In this document: piece after piece, positions 57,301 through 64,000 of the stretch
Layout of the letters: each line of letters begins with the position of its first letter
Position numbering within the stretch: the stretch's first letter is position 1
NCBI RefSeq assembly: GCF_001318295.1
Contig: NZ_CP012665.1
Span: forward strand, 558,001 to 622,000
Source: Candidatus Xiphinematobacter sp. Idaho Grape
GTDB taxonomy: Bacteria > Verrucomicrobiota > Verrucomicrobiia > Chthoniobacterales > Xiphinematobacteraceae
Direction: 5' to 3'
Length of the DNA stretch: 64,000 nt
Position numbers and translations under genes: made by a program
The notes under the pieces: model-generated
Seen by the model: the letters and a program-made list of their open reading frames with translations, nothing else
The model's database searches: none
Told to the model about the DNA's origin: nothing

Positions 57301-57950
57301 CTAGATGCTTGAGAATGGGAAGGAGCTACAAATGGTAGAGGATTGATTCGTTGCAAGAGATGTTTCCAGTGCTGGCAGGAGGCTGCAGGGTCTGCACTTT
57401 CGATGGCACCAATAGCGGCTGCATAAGAAGGAGATTCTTGCAAAGAAGGTTGACATCCATAAGAAAGCTCCTCATAGAAAATCAGCCAATCACGCAACAC
57501 CAAAAAGATAGATTCCCTGTCTAATAGGATTGGGTGACAAGTCCAAAGAAAGTGGTGCATTTCTCTAGGCAGTTTGATGATGTGAAAATGGAAGAGGGGC
57601 GGATGAGTTAAATCAATGGATTCTGCTGCATCTTTAGACCGCAGGCGATTCCATTGGACACTTATTTCCTCGCTGGAGAAGTTACACCAATTGAGAGGAT
57701 GCCAGACAGTTTCGCAATCCTTATACTCACGGAAAGAGAGTACATCGCCTGCTTTCTTGCTGAAACCAGAGCGGAGCAAACCATGCCGGCGTATTACCCA
57801 TTGCCAAGACTTTTGGAGCAGTCTGATATCCACGGGTTCTCCAAAATTGAAAGAAATCTGTATATTGTCAGCTATGGTTGTCCCATGGAGGATATCTGTG
57901 GACACAGCATAAATAGCTTCTTGCATGGGAGAGGCTGGGAATTCGCGCAT
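54327..57950 (-). CDS. NRPS-like protein (condensation-adenylation-thioesterase) with degenerate active sites
   Basis: An unbroken 1207-residue protein with the domain order of a nonribosomal peptide synthetase module. The condensation-like domain spans about 1-430, but the HHxxxDG motif reads HPILLDR at 139-145, so the second His is Pro140 and the final Gly is Arg145. The adenylation-like domain spans about 460-960: the A3 loop near 609-622 has lost the SGTTG.PKG pattern, A5 is YSPSE at 755-759, A7 is TDEWARW at 843-849, and the A10 lysine is Gln953. No carrier domain with its GxxS serine fits in the 40 or so residues before the thioesterase-like domain (about 1005-1200), where GxSxG reads GIGVG at 1078-1082. 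It looks like a pseudoenzyme. Motif alignments are by eye. No partner NRPS genes are nearby. Confidence 0.8.
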   Translation of the reverse strand: MREFPASPMQEAIYAVSTDILHGTTIADNIQISFNFGEPVDIRLLQKSWQWVIRRHGLLRSGFSKKAGDVLSFREYKDCETVWHPLNWCNFSSEEISVQWNRLRSKDAAESIDLTHPPLFHFHIIKLPREMHHFLWTCHPILLDRESIFLVLRDWLIFYEELSYGCQPSLQESPSYAAAIGAIESADPAASCQHWKHLLQRINPLPFVAPSHSQASSGTPEDSPLKCEAFLLEKETTMQLIQSASLADASLPILLAAAWGLVLGRVNVDGEAIFGIYRSCRRLAGSQAEESVGLFESCLPFPIQVPEDLTCEAWLRSLQETELSTEPFLITNIQEVWNHVGHSDPCPQLSSTLHYLPESLNNRIHTCLPQWMRFDAHIHQNSRFPMQVLACGRERLSIAIEYHPSWISPRIVRQLLERLLKALHYFAEPNTLVSTIELGLPSEEEEAVCLGVVSPLVQPTFLDPFTALKRIVQLHGSRTFVEKGSDSLSFSLMETYSSQFSTFLKNRSIGAGTVLALIMPLSPWTLVVLLGALRVGCTCLPLDPEALPAELGEYLSRYQVSTVITDRNEEAIPGKIQHTLLVLEEPLWERILSLPRQVLPIASLAPTSPVVSVLQSNGDRRVISYAELQTVVTNAICTYNTQPNDRILCHHLQGSAAAVEECFVALLTGATLIFPEKSIKSTRTAFQETLESAKITHLRLTAAFWSQWLHYLAELHHPTPRTLHRIVIEAGHISRSIISKWKEQNRGKADCVVFYSPSEFLGSGIVTESLDDAPEFCEMGLVCGRPQPSVAVFLVDSRYQLLPSYSPGILAYCLHENIQNGMCENKKTVTATIGGRSWQISVTDEWARWNQKGQLVLISQPYGQLPDSLDWTTLHRIEDALASHPDIIDGIVRSFTPLGEQSSCLGAWIVPRDSHVASLPTTLDQHLREHLPRQLVPAHFALVTRFHLDPFDQIDPLSLATPKPQPIIPILVPTTTPQAEAGSCHHLNSGVEPLRRLPVITTLQTGIDGSIALYFIHAGRGLAEDYFPIAQSLSSKYAVHCLVVPRRALAPSATVEKITCSLALVLQEYLSGEFALIGIGVGAIFAWELAHQLDQKNKKSLSLVLFDIPPCNQKPAKWLQVLRRAFFIKEDKADPKDLVEIIAEYRAPVLQREPHFFVSGKPDPKWCQRAPMGIWNQLHLEGGSPLDQPAEVAKLLTEVLPSSQTNP

Positions 57951-58301
57951 AGAAGAGTGGATAAGATGGAAGAGTGCCCGAACCGGGTTGAGAATGGTGG
58001 AGTGGTGATTGCTATTCTCAGAGACGGAGTTTTCTGTCTTCTAAAGGGGGGGGGGAGAATTTTCTAGTCTTCCATGGAATGGTAATATATCGTCCGTGGT
58101 GTGTTGTCGTCGGTCAGATGAAATGGCACTGCCTTGCTCCGCATGCTTAACGAGCGACCAAAAGCAGTAGAGCCGGAGGTAGTTCTGGCAGCAATGCGCG
58201 TGGCCTCTATGGGGAAATCACTTAAAGTCTTACAGAAACTCTCTTCTGTGCAAAAGGCATGTATAAATCAAGGCACTATTGAAGATTTAGTTCTCTCTAG
58301 C

Positions 58302-58961
58302 ATGAGTGGGATGGGTGTCCGTATTTTCTTGGGTATCCTCGGCATCTTCTTGCTCCTGTCGCTCCTGTTTTCTACAGTAAAGTCGTTTCCACTCACCGGC
58401 AGCGTTTTTTCTTCGGCAATTACGGCCATCGATCAAGATGGGAACCAGATGGCTTTTGCTGAGGTCTACCCAAGAGAACCTACGCTCGTGTACTCCTCTA
58501 CCCAGCAGCAGACACTCCTAGCCGTACAGCACAGGCCTGTTGCCTTAAGGGATGCATTTGAAGCCCTCAAGGCACAGAAACCCCACACCACTGCGGCAAG
58601 CCGAGGCTCCAGGATCGCACAAAAAACATTTCATAGTAAATACAATATTCCCCCTCCATTAATTGCAAACACCAACGGAGCTGTTGCTAGGATATTCGGA
58701 GTGCCGCTTCTAATGGAGATTTATTCTTCCCGGCGGACCCTTTTTACTAACAAGAACGGAGAAGTAGTTTGGAAGTCGGCTCAAGGCTGCGGCACGCAGT
58801 GGTACGATAGAAGTGCAGACAGCGTTGGATTTTTTAGCAAAAAAGGCCTTGACGCGGGGGAAAATTCCAGACCCCCAAAAGATTGGGTTGATAGCTCAAC
58901 GGTAGAGCAGCGCCCTTTTAAGGCGTTGGTTCTGGGTTCGAATCCCAGTCAACCCATGTAA
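58302..58961 (+). pseudogene. Decayed thiol peroxidase (Bcp/AhpC-TSA type) with compensating frameshifts
   Basis: The frame from an ATG at 58302 (open from 58134) codes a membrane-anchor-like stretch followed by a recognisable peroxiredoxin: SAITAIDQDGNQMAFAEVYP, then, after a garbled part, LRDAFEALKAQ, QKTFHSKYNIP and GAVARIFGVPLL. Between about 58489 and 58553 the peroxiredoxin reads in the +2 frame instead: YPAADTP then SRTAQACC. This fits a 2-base insertion (probably GT duplicated near 58487-58491) and a 1-base insertion near 58550 that together restore the frame. The peroxidatic Cys position (DTPGCT) is an Arg codon CGT at 58523-58525. The natural stop is gone and the frame runs through tRNA-Lys to 58961. 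Probably non-functional. Confidence 0.7.
58885..58956 (+). tRNA. tRNA-Lys (UUU)
   Basis: Complete 72-nt cloverleaf: acceptor GGGTTGA pairs with TCAACCC, the D arm is AGCTCAACGGTAGAGC, the anticodon loop CTTTTAA gives TTT (Lys), the T arm is CTGGGTTCGAATCCCAG, and the discriminator is A at 58956. CCA is not encoded. It lies inside the 3' end of the run-on frame of the peroxiredoxin remnant and 44 bp before treZ. Confidence 0.95.
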
Positions 58962-59000
58962 TTTGCCTCCAGGAAGAGGAAGGGGTAAGAGAAAATCGGT

Positions 59001-60905
59001 TTGAACTTTGTAAAAGACACCAGTGCCACACTAGTAGGAGATCCACTACAGCATTTTCCATCCCCTCCAGGAGCAACAGTACTTCCAAACGGACAGGTTA
59101 TTTATTGCGTATGGGCGCCGGATGTACCCTTGGTCCGAGTAAAGGTCCTTAGCTCCCAGAGAGGGAGAAAAATGCATATCCTTTCCCTTCAGCGGGATAG
59201 TAAAGGATTCCACACGGGATTGGACCAAGTAGGGAAAGCAGGAGATGCTTACTTTTATTATCTAGAGGGCAAAGGGAGCTACCCAGATCCGGCCTCTCGT
59301 GCCCAACAGGCAGATGTACATGGCCCTTCCCTGGTTGTAGATCCAACGAAATTTTCGTGGTTGGATAGTAGCTGGCGGCGACCTCCTTTTAGAGATCTCA
59401 TAATTTATGAATTACACGTTGGCACCTTTACTTTAGAGGGGACATTTCGAAGTGCGTGTGAACGTTTTTCCCTGCTGAACGAACTGGGAATTACGGCCAT
59501 AGAGATCATGCCGATTTCTGACTTTCCTGGGAGAAGAAACTGGGGGTACGACGGTGTTCTCCCTTACGCTCCAGCACGATGCTACGGAACACCCGACGAC
59601 TTTCGTGCATTAGTCAACTGCGCACATGCGCACGGCCTTGCTGTGATCCTAGACGTAGTCTATAGCCACCTTGGGCCGTCTGGGAACTATTTTTCTCGCT
59701 TTACTCCACATTACTTCAATCCACGCCACCATACCCCCTGGGGAGATTCCATAAATTTTGACTCAGAAATGTCTGGTCCTGTTCGCGAGTTCTTTTTGCA
59801 GAACCTTCTCTACTGGATGAAAGAATTTCACATTGACGGGTTTCGGTTGGATGCCACGCATGAAATACGGGACGACTCCCAGAATCACATCCTTAGTGAA
59901 ATGTCAAAAGCAGTCCACAGAAATAATGGCTATATAATAGCAGAGGATGAACGCAATCTTGAGTCTTTGCTCTGCAACTGTTGGGAAGGGGGTATGGGAT
60001 TTGACGCAGTATGGGCAGACGACTTTCATCACACGTTACGAAAAACTCAGACAGCTGAAAAATCCTCCTATTTTGCTGATTTTGACGGCTCACTTGCAGA
60101 GGCCCTTTCTGTCTTGGAAAATGGGTGGCTGTATCAGGGACAAATTTCACGGCGTACTGGTTGCTCCCGAGGTACACCATGCCGGCATTTGCCTCCAAGT
60201 CAATTTGTGCACTGTATTTCCAACCATGATCAGGTTGGGAACCGGGTGCTAGGAGAACGCTTATCTCAGCAAATCTCTCCTCCTGCGTATCGCGTTCTTT
60301 CCGCTTTACTTTGCCTCTCCCCCTATACTCCTCTCCTTTTTATGGGACAAGAGTGGGCTGCGTCTACCCCTTTCCTCTATTTTACTGATCATGATATAGA
60401 GGTAGGCAAGAAGGTCACGGAAGGCCGTAGGAGGGAGTTTTTAGAGTTCCAGAAGTTTTCAGGTTTCATTCCCGGAGAAACAACTCCTGATCCCCAGATG
60501 GAGGAATCTTTTCTGAACTCAAAACTTCAATGGTTTGAATCTCAAAAAGATAAACATGCAGAAGTACGTGCTCTCTATACTGAGTGCCTTCGTCTTCGCC
60601 GCTATATCATTCCCATTCCTGCTACGAGAAACAACTGGAGTATCCACCGCCTGCCATGGGGAGCGGGAGCAATCCATTATAGGGGAAGAAAAGCTGACTG
60701 CCTAATAGTCTTTGATCTTATGGGGGGGAATGCGGGAAACTTCGACTTCGGTGAGAGAAGGTGGTCACTCATTTTTTCTACGGAGGAAAAACGTTTTGGT
60801 GGCAAAGGGGATATAGAATGTACCCCTTCTAAAAGAAGGATCGCTTTTTCAGAAAAGGGGTTAGTGGTACTTCTTTCCTATGTGCTTCAGGGATCTTTAC
60901 GATAG
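59001..60905 (+). CDS. treZ: Malto-oligosyltrehalose trehalohydrolase
   Basis: Releases trehalose from the end of maltooligosyltrehalose made by TreY. 634 residues from a TTG at 59001; no ATG lies before residue 58, and the N-terminal carbohydrate-binding-like domain (YCVWAPD...V.V near 35-50) requires the early start. A weak AGGGG lies upstream. The GH13 barrel shows IYELHVGTFT near 135-144, DVVYSHLGPSGNY, GFRLDATHEI (nucleophile Asp), IIAEDERN (acid/base Glu), and SNHDQVGNR. A C-terminal beta-sheet domain follows. It converges with treY (19-bp overlap at the stops). GlgB is the closest alternative but the residues favour TreZ. Confidence 0.92.
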   Translation: MNFVKDTSATLVGDPLQHFPSPPGATVLPNGQVIYCVWAPDVPLVRVKVLSSQRGRKMHILSLQRDSKGFHTGLDQVGKAGDAYFYYLEGKGSYPDPASRAQQADVHGPSLVVDPTKFSWLDSSWRRPPFRDLIIYELHVGTFTLEGTFRSACERFSLLNELGITAIEIMPISDFPGRRNWGYDGVLPYAPARCYGTPDDFRALVNCAHAHGLAVILDVVYSHLGPSGNYFSRFTPHYFNPRHHTPWGDSINFDSEMSGPVREFFLQNLLYWMKEFHIDGFRLDATHEIRDDSQNHILSEMSKAVHRNNGYIIAEDERNLESLLCNCWEGGMGFDAVWADDFHHTLRKTQTAEKSSYFADFDGSLAEALSVLENGWLYQGQISRRTGCSRGTPCRHLPPSQFVHCISNHDQVGNRVLGERLSQQISPPAYRVLSALLCLSPYTPLLFMGQEWAASTPFLYFTDHDIEVGKKVTEGRRREFLEFQKFSGFIPGETTPDPQMEESFLNSKLQWFESQKDKHAEVRALYTECLRLRRYIIPIPATRNNWSIHRLPWGAGAIHYRGRKADCLIVFDLMGGNAGNFDFGERRWSLIFSTEEKRFGGKGDIECTPSKRRIAFSEKGLVVLLSYVLQGSLR

Positions 60906-63900
60906 AGAACTGCAACGGGCAAGCGTGTTAAAATGTCCGAGATTTGTATCTCCTGCTGATCGCAGCGATACGACTCCTCCGTCAAAATATTTCTCCAAGA
61001 GCCGATAAATGATCCTGAGACCACCCTTGTTTCAGACCATGCACAGCCGTCACATGGCATTAGCCATAATTTGGCTGTTAGGCGTGGAACAACAACAAGA
61101 AGAGTCATGCTTTCGTGCCGGCGCAAGAAGGAAATAATATGATCTTTTCGCAATCCCAGTGATAGCAAGGGCTGATAGTCTGCCATGCGAAAGAAACTGG
61201 CATATCTGCGGCGAAATTGTAACAAGCGCTGAATGATAAAGAGTTTGATGCGTCCATTTTTCCATTCAGAAAGTAATTTCTCAGGGGAGGTTGTCGACAG
61301 CGATTCTAGGAGCTGTTGACGTAAAGTGTAATCTATCTGGCGACGGTTATCAGGGTCGACAAGACTGAAATCCCAAATTTCGGTACCTTGATAAAAGTCT
61401 GGAATGCCAGGTACCGTACATTTCAGGACTGTTTCAGTAAGTGAGTTCCAAGCACCAAGGCGAGCAATTTCTTCAGCAAGAGGCATGAATGCCCTTTGGA
61501 AAGCAGATCCTGTCTGAGAATCCAAGATTTTTTTGATAAACTGTGCTACCGCTTGCTCCCACTCTTCGTTGGGTTGGGTCCAGCTGCTATTTACCTTTCC
61601 TTCCTTCAGAGCCTTCACTAGATATTTCTGAATCCTGGCAACAAACTGCTCCCAGTCTTCAGAGAAAGTGTCCAGTGGCCATACTCCTAGCAGGGTTTGA
61701 TAGAGAAAATATTCCTCGTTAGGAGATGGAGCCATTTCATCTCCCACTTGGACCAGGAATTTCTTATTAATCCGCTTCCACCTGCGAACAGCCTCGCGCC
61801 ACTGGCCTGGTACTTCGGAAATTGCAGCGATTCTAGTTCGTGCGTCTTCGCTGCGTTTAGTGTCGTGCGTGGAGGTGGCAAGCAGCGTATGGGGGGTATG
61901 CAAGCAGCGCTCATGGTTGAGCCGGTGGAACTCGGATAGGCTCAAACCCAATGTATCTGGATTTCCTCCTACTTCATTGACTGCAATGAGACGGTTATAA
62001 AGATATAGGGTTGTATCTTCTAGTCCTTTTGCTACTACCGGTCCGGTGCACTGCTGAAACTTCATTATGAAGTGGAAGTGGGCATCGCGCTCTTTAGTGG
62101 AGAGCCCTTCCGGTAAGTGCACGAGGAGAAGCCTGCGAAGAAAATCGAATGCAGTCTTATCAATGGCGGGATTCCTTCTACGTGCCATCTCTATAGCACC
62201 TAGAATAGAGCGTTCTTCACACCCTGACGGAGGATGATGGGTTTCCGTTATGTAGGTACGGTAGACTGGGAAACAGGCAATAACCTCCCGGATAGCATTC
62301 GTCAACAGGTTACGGGTACAATCCCGGTAATCTCTGTAAAGTTCAGAAAGCCTATCAAGAAGTCTTCCTAAAGAGAATATTTCGCTCTGAAAAGAAGTTT
62401 CCATAACCAACCGCTTTTTCTCATAGAGGAGATCAGAGAAGGAATCAGAATTTCCGATAAAGCGCTGATAGGTTTCAGTAAGATGCGCTGCCGCAGTTGT
62501 ATCGGTAAGTAGATGTACCATCTGATTAGCAAAGTCGTAACCTGTGGTTCCAAAAACTGGCCAATCAGAGGGGAGTTGCTCATGGGACATGTTAATTATT
62601 TTCTCCACAACTATGTAGAGTGGAGATGAAGACTGGGGGAGACTGGCGTAGTAGTCTTGAAGGCGGCCTAAGTATCCCTTTGGATCCCATAGGCCATCGA
62701 TATGGTCGATTCGTAATCCAGTCACGTCACCACGAGCAAGAAGTCTGAAAAGAAGCTGGTGTGAAGCTTGAAATACTTGAGGAATTTCTACACGGAGAGC
62801 AGCCAGGCTGTTAACGTCAAAAAAGCGGCGGTAGTTAATTTCTTCGGCTGCCATGCGCCAGTAGCCTAGCCGATAGGCTTGGAGTTCCAAGAGTTGGTGG
62901 AGAGCGTCAAATGTTTCCGGAATGTTGGGATTACCTAAAAATTCAGCCACTGCGAGGTCCACGGCAGACCGTATCCGTGAATCACCCTGAATAAGAGTTT
63001 CTAGCTGCGCTCTGGCTGTAACGCTTGAAGGAGAGGCACTTCTCAATCGATCAATAATCTTGCTGAGCTGAGTAACATTCAGGTCTTGAAGGTAGCAAAG
63101 ACTCCGCTGCAGGATTACAGGATAGGTACTTGGACATACCGGGAGCCTAATGGCGGAATGTCGATACCGAATGAAGAAACTCCCCCCTTCTCGCTCCAAG
63201 GTAAGATCGCCATTTTCTAAGGTTTTTCCATAGCGGTCGTTCAGGATAGGAAGCACAACTTTCTCGGAAAGGACTTCTTTATCTGGGTGCCAGTCAATAT
63301 CAAAGTAGTTTGCGTAGGCTGAGGCAGGACCCTTTTCCAGCACATCCATCCACCACCGATTTAAAGACTCGTTGATACCCATGTGATTAGGTACAAAATC
63401 GAGTAATTGCCCCATTTGATGCCGGTGTAACTCCGAGATAAAATGCTGGTAGTCGGAGGTGCCACCCAGTGCCGGGTTTAAGGCGTTGTAGTCGACAATA
63501 TCATATCCGTGTGTGCTTTCTATCCCAGCCTGAAAATAGGGAGAAGCATAAATGTCTGTAATACCTAGGTTATGGAGATATTCTAGGATCGTGGCGGCAT
63601 CTAAGAAGGTAAACGCACCGTGGAATTGCAGACGGTAAGTTGCTGAAGGGATACGGGAACTTGAAGTTGCTACCAGGGACACATTTTCGTTTCCAGAGGT
63701 GAATTTGCTCTGACCCTTAAAAAACAAGTCATCCGTAGATTCTTTTCTTTTTGGAAGTTGTCGCACAGTCTCTTTTTTCTCTTCCACTTGCAATGCCGCC
63801 GCGGCATGCTGCTTTCCTATCCAACAAACTATTCGGAGACTTCTCCCCATGTGAGACTTATCCCTTCTTGTTGCCTTCATGGAAGAGAAAGCTAAGCATG

Positions 63901-63955
63901 TGGCAATCAAAGCACCGTAGCGTGCGGCCTTTCTTTCCCCCTTTCCTGTCTGCAA
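60887..63955 (-). CDS. treY: Malto-oligosyltrehalose synthase
   Basis: Intramolecular transglycosylase that turns the reducing end of an alpha-1,4-glucan into a trehalose unit. The frame gives 1022 residues; family homology begins only at about residue 103 (IPSATYRLQFHGAFTF), so the true start may be an internal ATG (63880 or 63850) or a GTG near 63685. GH13 features: YASPYFQAG.ESTHGYDIVDYNALNPALGG near 138-166, LLDFVPNHMGI near 184-194, LRIDHIDGLWDPKGYL near 428-443, the VVEKI segment supplying the catalytic Glu, STHDTKRSED, and PGIPDFYQGTE near 864-874. treX is not adjacent. Confidence 0.9.
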   Translation of the reverse strand: MQTGKGERKAARYGALIATCLAFSSMKATRRDKSHMGRSLRIVCWIGKQHAAAALQVEEKKETVRQLPKRKESTDDLFFKGQSKFTSGNENVSLVATSSSRIPSATYRLQFHGAFTFLDAATILEYLHNLGITDIYASPYFQAGIESTHGYDIVDYNALNPALGGTSDYQHFISELHRHQMGQLLDFVPNHMGINESLNRWWMDVLEKGPASAYANYFDIDWHPDKEVLSEKVVLPILNDRYGKTLENGDLTLEREGGSFFIRYRHSAIRLPVCPSTYPVILQRSLCYLQDLNVTQLSKIIDRLRSASPSSVTARAQLETLIQGDSRIRSAVDLAVAEFLGNPNIPETFDALHQLLELQAYRLGYWRMAAEEINYRRFFDVNSLAALRVEIPQVFQASHQLLFRLLARGDVTGLRIDHIDGLWDPKGYLGRLQDYYASLPQSSSPLYIVVEKIINMSHEQLPSDWPVFGTTGYDFANQMVHLLTDTTAAAHLTETYQRFIGNSDSFSDLLYEKKRLVMETSFQSEIFSLGRLLDRLSELYRDYRDCTRNLLTNAIREVIACFPVYRTYITETHHPPSGCEERSILGAIEMARRRNPAIDKTAFDFLRRLLLVHLPEGLSTKERDAHFHFIMKFQQCTGPVVAKGLEDTTLYLYNRLIAVNEVGGNPDTLGLSLSEFHRLNHERCLHTPHTLLATSTHDTKRSEDARTRIAAISEVPGQWREAVRRWKRINKKFLVQVGDEMAPSPNEEYFLYQTLLGVWPLDTFSEDWEQFVARIQKYLVKALKEGKVNSSWTQPNEEWEQAVAQFIKKILDSQTGSAFQRAFMPLAEEIARLGAWNSLTETVLKCTVPGIPDFYQGTEIWDFSLVDPDNRRQIDYTLRQQLLESLSTTSPEKLLSEWKNGRIKLFIIQRLLQFRRRYASFFRMADYQPLLSLGLRKDHIISFLRRHESMTLLVVVPRLTAKLWLMPCDGCAWSETRVVSGSFIGSWRNILTEESYRCDQQEIQISDILTRLPVAVLYRKDP

Positions 63956-64000
63956 AGAGACCCTAGGTGCATTCTATGACTGTTTTGTTGCTTCTGTGAA

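Noticed and set aside
54327-57950. Active nonribosomal peptide synthetase making a small molecule
   Set aside because: The catalytic motifs look substituted in all three domains, no carrier domain is visible, and no tailoring or partner genes surround it.
58134-58301. 56-codon N-terminal extension of the peroxiredoxin remnant
   Set aside because: No similarity to a known leader or domain; the membrane-anchor-like segment and peroxiredoxin homology start after 58302. It may be random open frame or another decayed gene.
1-64000. CRISPR array, insertion sequence, prophage or integron
   Set aside because: No regularly spaced repeats, transposase, integrase or phage structural genes were seen; the only tandem repeat is the 15-bp pair at 25716-25745.

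Overview
This is a compact bacterial chromosome segment: about 47 protein genes, four tRNA genes, short spacers and many 4-bp gene overlaps. I see no insertion sequence, phage, integrase or CRISPR array. The cell envelope is Gram-negative: an LptF/G permease, an Mla-type lipid transporter, a tripartite RND pump, a GT9 (heptosyltransferase-type) glycosyltransferase, a lipobox protein and an autotransporter whose passenger resembles the autotransporter-associated strand repeats common in Verrucomicrobiota. Base composition looks intermediate, slightly below 50% GC by eye. My inference is a Verrucomicrobiota member, possibly a Spartobacteria-like or host-associated lineage with some gene erosion. 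The sequence alone does not prove this.

Layout. 1-9.6 kb: DJ-1/PfpI protein, FtsH, autotransporter, LptF/G permease, citramalate synthase. 9.6-13.1 kb: M23 peptidase, UbiE/MenG methyltransferase, tRNA-Asn, FabD, tRNA-Ser, tRNA-Leu. 13.6-23.4 kb: trpE-trpG followed on the same strand by an MdtABC-like RND efflux set. 23.3-25.8 kb (minus): lipB, ruvC, a GT9 glycosyltransferase, a small lipoprotein. 26-31.4 kb: fur-argH, tatC, agmatine deiminase, miaB. 31.6-36.4 kb: a tight run gmk-coaC-IMPase-ispF-cysS-hexapeptide protein. 36.8-41.5 kb (minus): sufC-sufB-sufD and rpe. 41.5-45.6 kb: tadA, a CPBP protease, thiL, rpiB, trpS. 45.7-48.1 kb (minus): mlaE-mlaF-mlaD. 48.3-54.3 kb: carB and livM-livG-livF. 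54.3-58 kb (minus): a large NRPS-like protein. 58.1-64 kb: a decayed peroxiredoxin, tRNA-Lys, and the trehalose genes treZ and treY, convergent.

The gene set is mostly housekeeping: amino-acid synthesis (tryptophan, arginine, isoleucine via citramalate), carbamoyl phosphate, Fe-S assembly, isoprenoids, CoA, lipoate, tRNA modification and charging, and protein quality control. Several systems are incomplete here: liv lacks livH and livK, suf lacks sufS and sufE, mdt lacks an outer-membrane channel, and treY/treZ lack treX. The missing parts may lie elsewhere.

The most unusual objects are two. First, an uninterrupted 1207-codon NRPS-like gene whose condensation, adenylation and thioesterase catalytic motifs all appear substituted and which has no room for a carrier domain. 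Second, a peroxiredoxin remnant in which two indels compensate each other, the peroxidatic cysteine codon has become arginine, and the reading frame runs through the adjacent tRNA-Lys.
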